From NCBI GenBank assembly GCA_963920575.1, contig OY986965.1, forward strand, positions 14,460,290 to 14,524,289: a stretch of 64,000 nucleotides of DNA, given 5' to 3'. Positions 44,163 through 56,746 of the stretch are shown here, one piece after another (position 1 is the first letter of the stretch; the number at the start of each line of letters is the position of its first letter). Both the position numbers and the translations under genes were made by a program. The notes beneath the pieces are model-generated. The model ran no database searches. It was given only the letters and a program-made list of their open reading frames with translations, and had not been told where the DNA came from. This DNA comes from Narthecium ossifragum. Taxonomy: Eukaryota; Streptophyta; Magnoliopsida; Dioscoreales; Nartheciaceae.

Positions 44163-47100
44163 TGTGAGGACACGTACCTCCAACCTGGTCCGACTGCGTC
44201 AGTCGGGGGTCTGGTTCGGTTGGTTTGTCCCAGTTGGCCTTGCTTCGCGATTCCCTTTGATCGTTGCGGCTCCGGTGGTAATTTGGTAAATTACCCTAGG
44301 CGGAGTGGGTTTCACACACGCGTAGCGCACACACGGCCTTGTGATGATGTATGTACTTGATTAGACCATTAGGAGTACCCTAGCTCGGAGGATCTGGCTT
44401 CAATCGTAAGGATCGAGATCTGAGCGGCTAGGATCAGATCCGGTTGATCGGATGGCCAAGATCTAACGTTGAGCCGTTCATATAAATAGGCCCTTTAATT
44501 AGAAGCTCTTCTTTTGTTAGGGATCGACTCCGCCGTTTGAGAGAGAGAGAAGGAGACTCGCCGGCAACCCGATCGAGAGGGAGAGAGTCCCGCGGCCGGA
44601 GACGAGCTTGGCGACGGCGGCGACCGCGGTTGGAGAGGCGACCGCGGTTGGAGAGGCGACTGGAGAGGAGTGGCCGGCGACCCACGCTTGATGGCGATTG
44701 CGACCCGACGAGGGCGGAGAGAACGACGAAGGCTGGGCTTCCCTCTTCAATGGTGAAGAGCTTGGTGACAACCTGCGGCAACAGCGGCTTGAGGAGACAA
44801 TGACCGGAGGAGATCGTGACTGGTGGAGAGCTTGGAGCTCGGGGACGACGACACGTCCGGAATTGGAGAAGATCTTGATGATCAGAGGTAGGGTTTGATC
44901 TAATCTCTTGATTAGGCTCTACTAGACTAGAATAGGGCTGGCTTGATGCTTTGTTCTTGGATTTTCTTGGTTTTCCTCTTGTTGTTCCGTGGATTTGATG
45001 CATGCTGTTTGGGTTCCTGAATTCTAGCTGAAGTCTTTTTCCTCCCTCTGCCGTTTTCCGTTGAGGTGCATGCTACCATATTTTTTCCGTGCTTCTCTGA
45101 GGTTTTCCATGGCTTCCGATGCCATGCTTGTCTGGTTTGTTGATGCAAGCTTTGCTTTTCCTTCCCCTGCTGCTATGCTCTGTTCTCACATGATGTTATG
45201 CGACACAATGCCTAGTTCCCTCTTACTGGATGGGTCATATCGATGTCAAGCTATTGGGTTGCCGGATTCGGTTGTTCTGTTTTTCCTCTGGCTACCATGG
45301 ATTGCTCGAGGTGTTGGGTTTCCCTGCTTTCTTCTTCCCCTATTTTCATACTCATGTTTCCTGCTGCCATGCTCTGTCCTTGTGGCTGGTGTTCTCCTTC
45401 CTCTTTTCCCCTGCCTCGGTGTATCGAGGCTAGCTGCTGGTTCTTGCCAAATGAGGCATGCCTTGATCAGTGTAGTGAAGACCCTTTAACTGTTACCTGT
45501 CCAGTAGGGGTTTCCTACCTGAATCCTTGATTCAGTCCTAGGGTGTGATTGTGGATTGAACCTTCCATCGTTTGATTGCTTTTTTCATGCTACCCATGCT
45601 AGATTAGTTGTTGATTTCGGATTCATGGATTTCGGATTTTGTTTGAGAAGGTTTCAATCGGATTCTTTGTGGATTTCTCTTCTAACTTTCTTCCCTTGGC
45701 TTAGATCTTACCTGAACCAGGCTTAATTGATGATTGATGGGGTTTTAATGGGGTTTATCCAGCTGTTCTTCCCGGATTTGGTTTTCATCCCCTGTTTTGT
45801 GAGACCAGCCGGCTTCTTCTTGGATCTGGTACTATTCCGCGAGGAATTTTGCTTAGCTTTCAACATGAAAGTTGTAGGCTTTTGAGTCTACTCTCTGATC
45901 CAATTGATTTCATACTTTTCGGATTTTTCTACGATTTATAATGAATTGTTCTGTGGTCTGTGATGAAATTAATCTTTGACAGATTCGTGGGTTTTTGGCA
46001 GCAAGATTGGGTTTCTATCGATCTATTTATTTTGATCTACTCGTAGTAGATTGCTAGGGATGTTAGATATCATGTACGCTAATTCTAGGGAAGTTTTGAG
46101 GGATTTATGCCAAGTTTTAAGCTTGTGTAGCCCATATTTCAATTATGCAAATTGATACCTTTTATATGATGAATATTAGGATCTTCTTGTAGTATGCTAG
46201 CAGGTGATTTTTCATATGGATTTTCTATGAATTTAACGTGGATTTCTCGAGAGAATAGGCTTGGGTTTTCTATTTACCAAAAATGATATCTCGGATGAAT
46301 TTTCTCGGCTCTTGTCAATGGTATGTTAGTATTTCTTATCATGTTATATAAAAGTGTGTTTGCGACTCGGATTATGCTAGTATATCTGAATGCCGAGTCT
46401 CATGTTAATGGATTGGGTTTTACTTATGGTTATGCCACGTGTATTCCTCCACCGATTTCATGTGCTTAGATGTTTATTTCAAATTGTAGCATGTTATCTA
46501 TATGATTAGATATATATATATCTATTATATAAAGCACAACGGTTTTTGAAATGTCCCCCCATAAAACATAAAGAGTGGTCAGGATTTGCCTATAAACACA
46601 TCCAATGGCTGTGATTTCATGATCAGCTTTAAGATCCGCGGCGAAAAATTTACTCCCGCTCAAATTTCCCGCCCAAGCCGAGCTTCAGCCGCCCAAGCTA
46701 TACTTTTTCCCACGCCCGCCGTAATCCAATTAATGCGAGAGAGAGAGAGAGAGAAGAGAGAGAGGAGAGGAGAACCTCGTCTCTTCCTCTCCCCCGTCCC
46801 CTCCCCGCGCCCTCTCCCTCTCTCCCCCGTCCCCTCTCCCATCCTCTCCCCCTCCCCTCCCCCTCACCCATCCCCTCTCCACCTGCCATCCCCTCTCCAG
46901 CTCAGGACAGAGAGAGCGAATGGAGACGGAGCGGGTACCATAACCCATCCCTCCCCTTCATCTCCAACCTGCTCTCTCTTTCCCTCTCCCATCCCTCACC
47001 CATCCCTCCCCTTCATCTCCAACCCGCCGACCTCGCCAAAGCTCCCATCGACGCCGACCTCGCCCAGCCCGCCGACCTCGACCACGCTCCACGCCCCACG

Positions 47101-50100
47101 CCGCCGTCGACCTCGCCCTACTCGCTGTCGAACACCGTCGACCTCTCCCAATCCGCCATTGACCACGCCTCGGCCGCCGCCGACCTTGCCCAGCCAGCCG
47201 TCGAACGTCGTCGAGCTCGCCCAACCGGCCATCAGCCATACGATCCACGGTATGTTTTTTTTTTCTTTCTTTTTCTTTCTTTCTTTTTTTTGACTCTTTT
47301 TGATCCTTCCCACCCCTCTTCCTTATAGGCGACCATCTCTCTCATCTTCAACCTGCCATCGACCACGCCCCACGCCGCCACCGACCTCGCCGACCTCGCT
47401 GACCTCGCCGTCCTCGCCGAACCCGCCGTCGGCCACAAGATCCACGAACGTCGTCGATCCACGGTATGTTTTTTTCCTTTCTTTTTTTTTTTTTTTTGAC
47501 TCTATTTGATCCAGTGATTTGAAGTTTATTCTTTGGTTCTTGAGTTCTCTTTTTGATTGGTTTTTGTTGGCCGACAGGTTTTTTTTGTTGTTCTTCTCAT
47601 CTTCTTTAGTTCTTTTTCTTGATTTATTCTTCTCTTGAGTTCTTCTTCTTCTTGATTTCTTCTTCTCTTGAGTTCTTCTCCTTGATTTCTTTCTCTTGAG
47701 TTCTTCTCATCTTCTTCTCTATGATGTTACGCTAGACTGCACTATGTTTTTTCACACTGTTCTTCCTCTCTCAAAGTTCTAATCTTTAGCCATAAAAAAA
47801 CCAATTTTGTAGTTTGCATTGTAGCATCGATTCCTTTTAGTTTTGGTTTTTCCACCTTCTCTTCTCTTATTGATGTCGCGAGCATCGATTCCTTTTAGCA
47901 AGTACTTCTAGAAATAAATGTTCTGATCTAAGAAAGAGCTTTTGTATTATCTCCTAACAGCCACACCTGGATGTAAAATCCTGATCAAGAATTGTCCAAG
48001 CCTAAACTCTCTTTTTGATAGTTTTCTTCCAGATTCCCTTTTATAAGTTCAGCTAATAAACAAGGTAGCAGAATTTAGTGCTTTTATGAGAATGTATGAT
48101 GCATGTTTCTAATCTATAATCTCCTTTTCATTCTTCCCACCTATACTGCTAGCAGCAGCAGCAGCCCTGCTCTTATTTAGCCCTCCTCTACTTATTATCC
48201 CTCCTACGCTACACCCCTTCTCTTTTTTTTTTATTGATTACATAATCCAAAGGCTGGGGGTAGAAGAGGGGATTAGAAGCCCGTAATCGGTGGTCTGAAC
48301 ATGCTAAACAATTCCCATCTAACATCCTCACCATAGTCTTTACTACCCTTTATTCTTTTTCTTCGTACATTCCCCCACTCATCGACCAACCAACTAACCA
48401 TGCATGGGGAAACCACTTCTAACAGAGAGCTGAAGCTATTAAGTTGCGTAATTTCAGGGAACCCCCACTTCTAACAGAGAGCTGAAGCTATTAAGCTATT
48501 AAGCTATTAAGCTATTAAGCCAACAAGAATGCTGGGAACCCCAAACAAAGGTGTTCTGTCCAGTTAGAAGACAAGAATCAATGTTGATATATATATTAGC
48601 TCTACATGCAATTCCCATTTTTTCTGTTTAACTGGAAGTATCACGGAATTATAGCCTATATGCTAAGAGTGAACTGCAAATATATGATGCATCCTCTGAG
48701 CATTAATCATGAAGGACACAATGGTGGCAGAGCATTAATCATGAAGGACACAATTTCAGTCATATATGCCAATCATATTGATTTTTTTTAATTGCATCGT
48801 TTGCCAAGTTCAAAACCAATTTTTTATTTGTTTTTTAATATTCATTTTGTGTGTTTAGTTCTTCACTGTGTCTGTGTGTAATGGTACCGAATGTGGCAAG
48901 TGTCTTGATTGTTGGTTATATAAACGCCAAGTGAGTTTCCTTTTTATTTCTTTCTTTCTCTTTCGATACTATTTAGAGTAAATGCCTAAATGTGGCAAGT
49001 GTATGGAATGATTTTTTTTCCAGTTATATAAACGCCATGTTCGAGCTGCACTCTTGATCCTTTTAGCTCTTCAATCTGCTATTCTGTTAGTTATGCTTAC
49101 ACTTCGGCAAGCTTGACGCTTTGCCTAGCCCGTGTATGTTGTTTTGGCATATTGTTGCATGCTTCTATTTCTGTATTCCTATGTCTGAGAATTGCATGCA
49201 TCTGATTGCATTAGAGGCATTCAGGCTAGGTGCTAGGCGATAGATTCGATCGCCGATCCAGGGTTCTCGGGTAGCCCGGATCTAGCCCGGATCCAGGGTT
49301 TGGGTAGTCGAGGATTAGGACGGAATTGTCATCAATGATTATGTTTGATATCATTTGAGGTTATTGCTATAGTCGACTATGGATTATACACTTATATTTG
49401 AGGTGTAGAGGTCGTGTCGGTCTCCAAGGCCAAGTGCTAAGGATGGTTGTCGATATCCCTGACATGTGTGTCCCCGCGAGAGATGGTATAACTGGGCAGG
49501 GTGGTACCTGGACAGGAGCCCGCAGTCTTTGATTCCTCTCGTTTGTTCTTTGGTGAGGGTGGGACCTGGACAGGAGCCTTCGGGAATCGACGGGGTCATG
49601 GGGGCCCTTGGCATACCTTAGGCTTAGGCGGAGAACGACACAGTTGCAGTTTCCCTTTCTTTCTGTGCGACGTAGAGTAGAATCCTACTGGGCATTGTTG
49701 CTCACCCTACGTGGGCTGCATCGGCGATGCAGGTCGATGCAGTTTTTTCTTTCAGGTGTTCTCCTAGAAGATGGCGCGATATTTTGAGGTGATCGAGGAC
49801 TTATAGCTTCGAGGAGTTTTTCTCCAGTTAATTTACAGTTTTAATCAGTGATGTATAAATTGGTGTATAATCTGAAATATCTGAGATACAGAATTGTATG
49901 ATTATTAACTCAATTGTATAGGAGGAATGTTGTAACATTCTTTAATATAGACATTTGAGGAATGTAATGATTAATCATTTGTCCTAATTGTAATTTGTCA
50001 GATTCGAAGTTGTAAAGTTGTAAAATTATCAAATGTACAGGTTTCTTGTGTTATACTTATAATGGGGATTTTGTCAAAATTTTTATGAGCTGGATGATTA

Positions 50101-50210
50101 AATTGTTTAACTTCGTAGCAGTTATATATTTGCGAGCCTATTGATGATGTAAATAGGTTTAGGTGGCTCACGCCTCGATCTGGATGGGTTTTCTGGGTTG
50201 GGGTGTGACA
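44163..50210 (+). repeat. C4 LTR nested in the previous C4 LTR
   Basis: TGTGAGGACACG to GGGGTGTGACA with exact GGTTT (44158-44162, 50211-50215). TATAAATA at 44481-44488; GC-rich cassette 44520-44880 with a tandem GCGACCGCGGTTGGAGAG-like unit at 44616-44660. C4 similarity is interrupted from 46521 to about 49085 by an unrelated insertion. The ORFs 45061-45530 and 44434-45003 lie in LTR sequence and show no domain. Confidence 0.9.
46521..49085. mobile_element. Unclassified insertion, Helitron-like left end
   Basis: Enters an AT-rich site (TATATATATA) with TCTATTATATAAAGCACAAC, which resembles the TC...ATAAAG 5' ends of plant Helitrons. I did not find a convincing CTRR end with hairpin at the right, where C4 sequence resumes near 49085. 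Contents: (GA)n at 46735-46775, a C-rich Pro/Ser frame (46586-47293), two diverged copies of a segment ending in GATCCACGGTATGTTTTTTT (47239-47260 and 47453-47470) with a T-rich tract after each, GACCTCGCC minisatellite-like repeats, a (CAG)n at about 48150-48165, and three short local duplications near 48413-48500, 48687-48755 and 48890-49035. No transposase. Confidence 0.35.
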
Positions 50211-51059
50211 GGTTTCCTGCTAGGTAACGGTGATCCTACTAGTTCTGGTTCATGTTCCCCCCAGTGTGTTGGTTGATGTTCCCAGCGTGGTCGGTTGAGA
50301 AGAATAGGATCCCTTGGGGAATCGATAGGTGTTGTGGGACCCCGTGGCATTCACTAGGCTTGAGCGGGGAGATACCACTGTTGTTGTTTTCCTCCTTTCA
50401 GTGTGCCGTAAAGTAGAACCCTACTGAGCTTATCGCTCACTCCTACCCGGGCTGTGTTTGCAGGTGCAGGCGCCAGTTCTTCAGCAGTAGAGCCGGCGGG
50501 ATCTGCCTTTGGTGGCGCGAGTACTTCCAGAGGCGTCTGAGGTTGCTGCAGGAAGATTGTTGTACTTTTTGATAGTTTGTATATTATAAACATCTTTCGA
50601 GGACTTTTGGGATTATTTGTATAATATCTTTTCCCTTGGAGGAGTTTGATAAGAATTGTAATCAGATGTTTAATCAGTACAACTTGGTGTATTTATAATT
50701 TGAATTATAGTTTACCTCTGGAATATGAATTGTTTAAGTTTATCTATGTTTTCCGCTTTGTATTGCGCCAGTTGGAGATGAATAGTGATAGGAACCCTCA
50801 CGCCCCATCCTGGATGGGTTTTCTGGGTCAGGGTGTGACACTGTGATCTACCACAGATCGCCCATGCCCTATCCTTATGCAACTAAAGCGCAATAAGATG
50901 CATACCATGAACATACGCAGGAAAGCAGATAAGCATGGAACATATGTAACGATAAAATAAACACAGTCTGGGCTTGGCACCCTGCTGGCCTGAGTGATGC
51001 AGGACAAAGTCTAGTTCCAGACCTGGCTAAGGCCGATCCGGAGAGACTTCCTAGGCGAT

Positions 51060-51635
51060 CCGGTCGCGTTCGAACTCCATCCGCCCGACTCAGATCTCCA
51101 TACGACCGTGACTGTCGGATGGGCATAAGTTTCGACCCCGATGTCCGATCGGGGCATGCGACCAGCCGGTTTGACCGGCTCGACGAGCCCGATGAGATTC
51201 ATCACAGATTGAAGATCTCACCTTGGCCTGAGCCTCTAAATCTCCGGATTCCTTTTCCTTATGGCCTAAATTTTCATTTTTGTGCAAAACTTTCATTTTT
51301 AGGCAGGTTATCGATCTTTACTATCTTAAGAAGCTTTCTCTATTTCTAGCAAGTTTTTTCTTCTCCCTTAATTCCGGTTTGCCTCATTAGTTACTGGGTT
51401 GAGTTTAATTCATGTTTTGAGTCCATGTGTAAGTTGGTCTCTCCTTATCCTATAAAAGGAGTTTTAGGGTTTGTAACCAGGGCATCTTTTGATTAGTAAA
51501 ATTCGAGTGGCTTTTTCCTTCCTTGAGAATCCTGATTGTCTCTCCCATAGAAAGGACGATTGTCTCTCCCGACGAGAGGCTTTCACGTTTACCCGGCGCC
51601 ACCGGGGTGGTGAACAGATAAAGCAGGCTAAGGAA
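51060..51635 (+). mobile_element. Small insertion with a copia-LTR-like promoter
   Basis: Interrupts C4 similarity between roughly 51060 and 51635. It includes TTGAAGATCTCACC (near 51210) and TCCTTATCCTATAAAAGGAG (51442-51461) with TATAAAAG, then AAAATTCGAGTGGC, a layout typical of plant Ty1-copia LTRs. The limits and any target duplication could not be fixed. The frame 51489-51824 has no motif. Confidence 0.35.
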
Positions 51636-52863
51636 CGGCTGCAGTGGTACTCCCCACCAACTACAGCCAGTCCACAAAAAGATAGCATGTTACGGGAAGC
51701 AACCCCGTCAAACAAGGCTAACAGTACAACATGCTTTCTACACATCCGAGGAGTCGTCACTCTCCCGGTTCACCACTACCCCTATTATGGGGCTAACATT
51801 CTCAATGATATGTATAAGTTATAAAGCGGTAAAGAAAACCACACATAGAAAGCCCCGCGGGCAAAATCCAACGAAAAACACCTCCCTACGACCAAAAGGA
51901 TCGATCCTTTCGAAGAGAGGATCCATCTTCTTCGCAAACAGGGAGTTCCATCCCTGTCAAGCCAAAAAGGATCGATCTTCCCGGATCATGACCAAGGACC
52001 CCGTCCATGCCGCCAAGCATAAGATCGATCTTCTTCCACCAGAAGATCGATCATGCACGGGTCAGGCATGACACCCCAAGAATGATCGATCCTTCCTAAA
52101 AAACGATCGATCCCGTTGGGTTCTCCGGCGACCGGCCGGCGAGAAATACCGTCGAAAAACTCTACTAAACCCCACAAAATCTTGGGATCTGATAGTACGA
52201 AGGACCACGAGTCAAAAACTGATACTTACACTAAAATTCCACGAGCATGCAACGAGATCTACTCAAATCAAACACAATCAAGCTCAAAACCTCACAAAAC
52301 CGAAAAAGTAAGTAGGTAGCATCCCTACCTAGACAAAAGCAGCTTCAATCCCAGCTGCCAAGCTCAAGATCGCCCTCAACCTGTTCCAAATCCAGCCGGA
52401 TCTGAACTCAGAAACGGCGGATTTCAAAAGTGATTAAAGAAGAAGGTCGTGTACGTTTTATAGACAGACGAACCGACTTATGAATGATCGATCTTTTCTT
52501 GGAAAGATCGGTCCTTCATGACGATCCAGCTTGACTTTCTGGCACCAAAGGATCGATCTTCTTAGCAAAAGAAAATCGATCTTTTTGGTGCAGAAAGCTA
52601 GACTTGGGCTAGAACACAAGCCCAAGCCCGGATCTTTCGATCTCGGGTTCACCTATCCGTTCTAAACAAACATTATCATAAACATGATCAGTGTGTGCAC
52701 ACGCGGGTGTGAAACAAACCGACAATGCACAATTTACCAAATTGCCCTTGCGGCCAAAGAAACAATACGATCCACCGGATCGCACGCTCGATGTGAAACA
52801 AGCAAACGAGTCACGAGCCCGACCCAGCCGGTCGACCCAGGAGTAGAGGGACAGGTCCTCACA

Positions 52864-53144
52864 TCCTAATACTCTTAAAGGAAATCTCATCCTGACATTT
52901 GATAAAGGTAAGGCTCGGAAACAAAAAAATAAGCTACACTAGAAGACATGATAAAGACTACCTCGAGAAGAAAACAAATGTGGATACTCTTGCCACATGC
53001 GCCCCTCACGCTCCTAAGTCATCTCATCGACGCCTCTATTCCTCCACAGTTCCATGACTAAGGGAATCGTCTTGCCCCGCAAGACCTGATCCCTCCGGTC
53101 AAGTACCCGAACAAGGTACTCAACGAACGTCGCGTCTGTCTCAA
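52864..53144 (-). pseudogene. C4 (Tekay-like) pol C-terminus
   Basis: On the minus strand the sequence reads TDATFVEYLVRVLDRRDQVL, then RGKTIPLVMELWRNRGVDEM and a tail near RMWQEYPHLF. This is the C-terminal segment that follows the integrase in Tekay/Del-like elements. It continues the integrase at 61999-63197, from which it is separated by the C4 LTR 53145-61998. Downstream a degraded polypurine-like stretch (minus strand TTTAAGAGTATTAGGA) leads straight into the 3' LTR starting at 52863, so element order is conserved. Confidence 0.85.
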
Positions 53145-55950
53145 TGTCACACCCTGACCCAAAAACCCCATCCGGGCCGAGGCGTGAGGGTTCCTACTCT
53201 ACTCAATCATCACTGGCGCATTTATAATAAAATAGAAACAACTAAACTAACAATTGATCTAGGGTCAATTTAAAATTTCAATTAAAATTCAAGATTCTGA
53301 TACAATATTTAATCCTCAAAATCCTTATAGAAGAAAATTATACATTTAAATAATTCATCAAGATCGAAGGAACCCCAAGTCCTCGAACACCTCAAAAGCC
53401 GACGCGCCGCCATGTGCCTGTCCAGTTGGGATCTATAGAAGAAGAGCTGACATCTGCACCTGCAAAACGCAGCTCAGGTCAGAGTGAGCAATAAGCACAG
53501 TAGGATTCTATGCTATGACACTCACAAAGGAAGGAGGGAACAAAACAGTGTCACCCTCAAGCAAAGCTTGGGTTGTACACAGGCGCCCCATAACCCCACC
53601 GCATGTCCCTGTGAGCAGGAAACCAACACTGCTGTTTCACAAGCATGAAACATACACTGTGGCGAAAAATCCAACCCGTTGAGTAGGCACACCCTCGACC
53701 TAAGAGACATGGATCACCGAACACCGGCTACACCTCAGGACCCGGCTCAAGGTCGACACGACCTCTAAATCTCAATCAACAATTAAAGCCAACTAAACAG
53801 TCACCTCGGATCATCAGATTATTAAAACAGATTAAATCATAAACTTTGCTACCTAGCCTCGGCCCTAAGGCTAGATCCGAGCTACCCGAGAGCCTCGGAT
53901 CGGCGATCAATCCATCACCAACGTCCTATCCTCTATGCATCTCATGCAATTAGATGCATGCTATGCTCATGCACAAACAGAAGTGTAATCATGCAATAGG
54001 ATGTCAGATAAAACACAAGTCCGGGCGTAGCCTACAACTCGCCAAGGGTATACATAGCATCGGACTAGAATAAAGCAGAATAAAATAGGCACTCAGGCCT
54101 ACAAACGGGATACAACCCCAGCTAAACTATCAAACAGCTATGTCAATAATATAATAATATTTTAATGAAAGCTGAGGGCGTACTTAAGGCCCATTTATTC
54201 TACACATCTCAGGGGAGGCGCAACTCCCATGGTTTAACCACAAATTACGCACGGGCTTAAAATAATATGTATCCAAGATAGGATTAAAATAATCGATTTA
54301 CAGAAATCAAACCAATTATATCATGAAACTTGGAAAATCATATCTTTCAATGTAGCCGTCCAATTGACATGAATCTTGATACACCCACTCAATGGCATAC
54401 CTCGAATCACATATCCGAAAACTGGATCGATCGGATAAACGAAATAGATCAAAATCTACAATTTTGGTAAAAGCTCAGATTTGATAAACTAATCAACATC
54501 TTATTGACAATAACTTGGATTAAAATCAATTTTTGTATATCTCTTCCAAAGATCATCAAGATCATCCCCTCCAAAAATAAGCTCAATTAAATGTAGAAAA
54601 ACCACTTAAATCCTCAATTTAAACCAACTGCCCTGTTTCAGCACAGAGAGCCTATTTAATTCACCAGGAATTCGATGGAGCTCCAAAAGTAATGAAACCA
54701 GTTGGAAATGAAACCTAACTCAGAGATATACAACTTTGAGGTCGAATATCAATTGAAATCAAGCACACATAGCTTGGACAACAAGCTATAACACAGCTGT
54801 TCGGCTAGAAAAGAAAATCCAGGAAATAGATCACGGAAAAACCCACTTAAATCCGGCTTAAATCCAACCACAATCCAATCAAGCTTCAAACATATATTAA
54901 TCATACCTAAGATAACCATCTAGCATAGATTGATCAGTAATTTAGGCAATAAAACAACCAAGAACACCTAAACAAGCCCTAGGGTTAGAATCCTACCTTA
55001 CTACGCTAATCCATGATTAATCCTCGATTGATCCGTGCAAAAGAGGTAAGGATCTGCTCCTCCCCTTGCTGCCGACCTCTCCAAGCTACTGGAATGCCAT
55101 TAGCCACGAAAACCTAGCCTCAGCGGAGAGAAGAAGGAGGAGAAGAAGAAAAAGGGAAAACAAAGGTGGTTCGCTGGCTACTTATAGGTCCGAGTCCGAT
55201 CGGTTGCTCCCTGAGCGATCGATCGGACTAGGTTGGGTTGCCTCCTTATCTGGACAAATCGGAGGTGGTGCCGACCTCGAATCCGACCGATCGTTCCCTG
55301 GAGCGATTGATCGGTTTGGGCTAACAACTGTCCTAAAGACAGCTTTCATGCGCCCGAATTCAGATCTTTCGATCCCAAGTTCGCCAAAGGTTCTAATAAG
55401 CATAAATAACACACAATGGGGTTGTATGTGTATATCGCAGGTGTGGAACCAACAACCAATGCGTAATTTACCAAATTGCCCTTGGGAGTCTTCACAATCA
55501 ACACGGTTGCGGAACAAGGCCAAACGGGCCAGACCCTCGACCTAACGCGGTCGGTGAAGAGTCACTAAATATTCATAATTAGTACGTAGTAGAAGACTTC
55601 AAGAGCTACAACTTTCATGTTGGACATTTAACGAGAAGCCTGATGCATTAATACCAGTTTTGAAGAAGATAAACATATATAGCTGCTGGAAAACTGGTCC
55701 ATTGACGTTCAGAAGAATATTCGCCAAATATTCCATATAAGTCTGAATATTATGAAATATTAGGGGTATGACAGAGGACTTCCTTATGTACAACTTTCGT
55801 ATTGGACAAGGTTTCCAATTCCGGCTTTATTGGACTCAGTTGAGCTCAGAATAAGACTGCCAGAATTAAATCAGGAAATCCGAGTTGCACTAGAAGTCCA
55901 ACTTAGCCATAACCCTAATTCCGGGAATACACCTATAAGAAGGTGGTCGC

Positions 55951-56746
55951 TGATGTGCTGTCGCAGGCACTCAAAAATAAAACCAATACTCTTTAAGATA
56001 AATGTAGTAGTGCGAGTACGAGTCGATCCCACGAAGAGTGTTTAGCCTAGTTTTGTACTAAGTGAACAAAGATAGGGGGGTTTTAAACGTGAGGAAAACA
56101 GTAAAGAAATAATCTAAAACGAAGAAACAAGTTGAATCAAGAGAACAAACCTTGGTCTGAGTCAACATCCACCATCGGAATCCAACAACTGATCATAGAT
56201 GCAAGTATCAATCAATTCATACCATGAATATTCACCGTTCAAATTAAATTCGAATCTCTCCTCAATCATAGTTAATTAGAAACAAGTGATCTAATTAACC
56301 CTAACTACTAAACAACCTAAGACAAGCGCTGTAGGTTTAATCTAGTAGAAGCCTTAAGAATAGGGAGATCGATGAAGCTAAACAACACAAGCACAAGCGG
56401 TTGCATTTAATCTAGTCAAATATTCTTCCTAAGACCTAACAATCTCTGAAACGCAGTAGATTATTAAACCCTAGTTGCTTCGCAGATTAGAGGGATCAAA
56501 CAATTCTCCAGAAACTAGACTTCAAGAGCTTTCCAACCATATATGGCACATCATCTGGTTCTTCATGAGCAGGTACAGATTAATCTTTAAAGTTGATCCA
56601 TGCACTCTTTTCAGCTTCTTTTCGACTTAAGGACTTCAATTGCATCCTAAATCAAAATATAAGAATAATGAGTGTATTTAGGAACTAAATAAGCACAGGA
56701 GACTAAGTATTAAGGGATAAAAATATAACATTATGCATCATCATCA
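55951..56746 (-). repeat. A1-derivative 3' LTR with 725-bp internal deletion
   Basis: 796 bp. It equals the partner LTR except that the sequence corresponding to 60251-60975 is missing. The junction AATTC (56502-56506) occurs at both deletion borders in the partner (60246-60250 and 60971-60975). The deletion removes the TATA box and the palindrome array. Confidence 0.95.

Larger units (their letters stand above)
42305..50840 (+). repeat. C4 LTR inserted in the C4 3' LTR, itself split
   Basis: Flanked by exact CTGTG (42300-42304, 50841-50845). It starts TGAGGGCCCG, two bases shorter than other C4 LTRs, and ends GGGTGTGACA. Pieces 42305-44157 and 50216-50840. TATATATA at 42590-42597. It has a palindrome array of a different type, GGTCGACCGT/GGATCGACCGT, at 43128-43525. 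The insertion at 44163-50210 lies in its 3' half. Confidence 0.9.
13653..52863 (-). repeat. C4 3' LTR of a Tekay-like element, split by four insertions
   Basis: Pieces at 13653-13841, 15313-15341, 41743-42304 and 50841-52863 line up in order along the minus-strand C4 solo LTR at 38059-40386. Between them sit a solo A1 LTR, a C5 element, a C4 LTR and a copia-like insertion; exact target duplications join the first three gaps (CTAAC, GATCA, CTGTG). The right end, CCTCACA at 52857-52863, is preceded in minus orientation by a degraded polypurine-like tract and then the pol C-terminus (52864-53144). It is therefore the 3' LTR of that element. Its left end (about 90 bp) is not visible next to 13653. 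Palindrome arrays lie at 51897-52112 and 52486-52590. Confidence 0.8.

Noticed and set aside
44434..45003. 189-codon minus-strand frame
   Set aside because: Runs through the GC-rich C4 LTR cassette, with plus-strand frames over the same bases and no motif.
46586..47293. 235-codon Pro/Ser-rich frame
   Set aside because: Composition follows from CCCTCTCC-type low-complexity DNA; opposite-strand frames of similar length exist (46996-47313). No motif and no sign of selection.
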